From NCBI RefSeq assembly GCF_000003605.2, contig NW_003129372.1:1-20623 (forward strand): a stretch of DNA of 20,623 bases, in the 5' to 3' direction. The stretch is from Saccoglossus kowalevskii. Taxonomy: Eukaryota; Hemichordata; Enteropneusta; Harrimaniidae. A program made the translations under genes and the position numbers. Below, piece by piece: positions 19,217 through 20,623 of this stretch; within the stretch, counting starts at the first letter, position 1, and each line of letters begins with the position of its first letter. Under the pieces are notes generated by a model. It had not been told where the DNA came from. It worked only from the letters and a program-made list of their open reading frames with translations, and did no database searches.

Positions 19217-20623
19217 TCACAAGGGTCAGCTTTTTAATTGTTGCATCTTGATCATCGTGTAATGTACGATCTCAGCTACACAAGAATTAGTGGGAAAGTT
19301 TCTTAGTATACAATGAGTATATAATTCCATTAACACTCGTGGTTACAACAGTGATGTCATCGTTTTGTCATCATGATTATATGAATATCGTCACTTCTAT
19401 AAACTTCATCTTGCCGGTCTAATCCAATCTTCCCAATTTCAAATTCTTTTTCAATTAGCTAAACAATACAAAATAAAATTAGTGAAACATATTAAGTTAC
19501 ATAGTAAAAATATTCTTTTTTTATATCTAAATGCTTCAACTAATCAATATCAGACATTTGGATTGTATCACTGCCCAGGAGGTTACATTCGGAAGAGGTT
19601 AACAGCTTATGTTACGCAACAGCTGGTGCGTTAAAGGTTCTGGACTACTACTTTCCCCACTACAGTGTTGACAAATATACTATAGGTTTCTAGTGCCCGT
19701 GTCCGACTACATCAACAGCTTGTAAACTCGTTCGCAGTTGCTTCATACCGCTCACGTTCTCAGCCTCGTGTATACACATAACTTAGCCAAATGAATGCAT
19801 TTTTTTTCAGGATTTCGCAGTTATTTTCAGGATTTATATTTACTTATCACGCAGTGGTTTCAAAATATGGATATTTGAGGACGATTTTTAATAAGTATTG
19901 TACGACTGGCTACGAACGAGACAGCATTATGATATTGTATGACGTCGTAATTGGACAAAAATACCACGTGATACTGAATCCCGCAAACCGCCTATTAGGG
20001 TAATGAGACGTCAGACATGATTAATATACATGTTTTTATCAATAGAAATCGGGAAATATGTAAAGTATAATAATTAGAATGACACAACGATCTTTCGCCA
20101 TGTTAAACTAGGTGATTTATGCATATAAATGAATACACAGCATTTTCCATACTACTGACCGGTTGTGGAATTCTCTACCAATTCTCTAAGTTAGTGTGAT
20201 GCATAGTACTGTATTTCATACCCACAGGTGCATATTCGCTAACCTTTTAATAAAGGCTACCAACATTGCGAAATAAAAGCACAAATGATAACAGCCAAGC
20301 ATGTGCTTTTTGTGTTCCAAGATTAATTCATGAAAAAATAGATTATTCAATCTTCTTTGTCATTTTGAGATTGATGCACAATGCATTGTGTGGTTTGTTT
20401 AGATAGCTGTGTCAATGATTTATTGCATCAATACTTTTTATTAGTACAGTGCGTGTACTCACATCAAAAAACCGTTTCTGTAATACTGGTTTGTTGTCTG
20501 TTGTTCTTTCTTCAAACGACATGAGGACTTTCGTGTCTCGGTTGCTTATATTGCAAATCGTCTCTACAAGAGGTTCTATAGACTGAACAGATATTAAGTT
20601 ACTAGACTTGCTTGCAGCCTGTT
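19217..20623. other. Non-coding right end of the window
   Basis: No gene is supported. A 70-codon plus-strand frame (19791-20003) begins near two TTTTCAGGATTT sequences that resemble splice acceptors, but its translation shows no family resemblance and no partner exon is visible. AATAAA-type hexamers and AT-rich stretches occur without context. Confidence 0.4.

Noticed and set aside
19791-20003. 70-codon plus-strand frame preceded by acceptor-like TTTTCAG sequences
   Set aside because: No family resemblance, no donor-side partner exon and no codon pattern to support it.
17227-20623. A fourth GH1 gene upstream of gene C
   Set aside because: No NEP, TENG or NFEW motif is found on either strand in this stretch.

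Overview
The window looks like animal nuclear DNA, most likely from a marine or other invertebrate. It is AT-rich and mostly non-coding, with GT-AG introns, MITE-like elements and a long minisatellite. Its only convincing genes are glycoside hydrolase family 1 (GH1) genes that resemble single domains of animal lactase-phlorizin hydrolase / lactase-like proteins. The sequence alone does not place the phylum. I saw no tRNA, rRNA, CRISPR array or bacterial-type operon.

Three complete GH1 beta-glycosidase genes lie head to tail on the minus strand. In transcription order they are gene C (exons 15570-17226 and 14893-15173, 645 aa), gene B (12075-13527 and 11143-11387, 565 aa) and gene A (2675-4016 and 1112-1422, 550 aa). 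Each has two coding exons. A large first exon holds nearly the whole barrel, with the acid/base Glu in NEP and the nucleophile Glu in TENG. A short second exon holds the NFEW sugar-binding motif. The single intron sits at the same place and phase in all three: after the fourth residue of EVLK, phase 1, splitting an Ala codon. This, with the shared order, shows tandem duplication. All catalytic and glycone-binding residues I could check are kept, so all three are probably active enzymes. They differ in membrane attachment. A has a signal peptide and a C-terminal hydrophobic tail. B has a short cytosolic tail and a type II N-terminal anchor. C has a cytosolic region of about 90 residues, an N-terminal anchor and a C-terminal hydrophobic tail.

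The 7.1 kb between A and B is non-coding. It holds a 2.4 kb minisatellite (5474-7893) of about 100 copies of a 23-bp unit that is itself an imperfect hairpin, a 151-bp MITE with terminal inverted repeats and a matching 9-bp flanking duplication (9093-9243), and a patch with NRF1-like and CRE-like sites (9625-9791). Intron A carries a second, hAT-like short element ending 14 bp from the splice donor. Intron B carries a plus-strand TATA box followed 60 bp later by AATAAA, which could be a solo-LTR remnant or an antisense promoter.

The right end (17227-20623) has no gene I can support. It contains a degenerate repeat cluster (about 17996-18760) and a plus-strand promoter-like block with paired inverted NF-Y boxes plus TATA (19048-19121), which may serve a gene beyond the window. 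The enzymes would presumably act on glycosides at the cell surface, in the secretory pathway or in the gut lumen. Their substrates cannot be read from the sequence.
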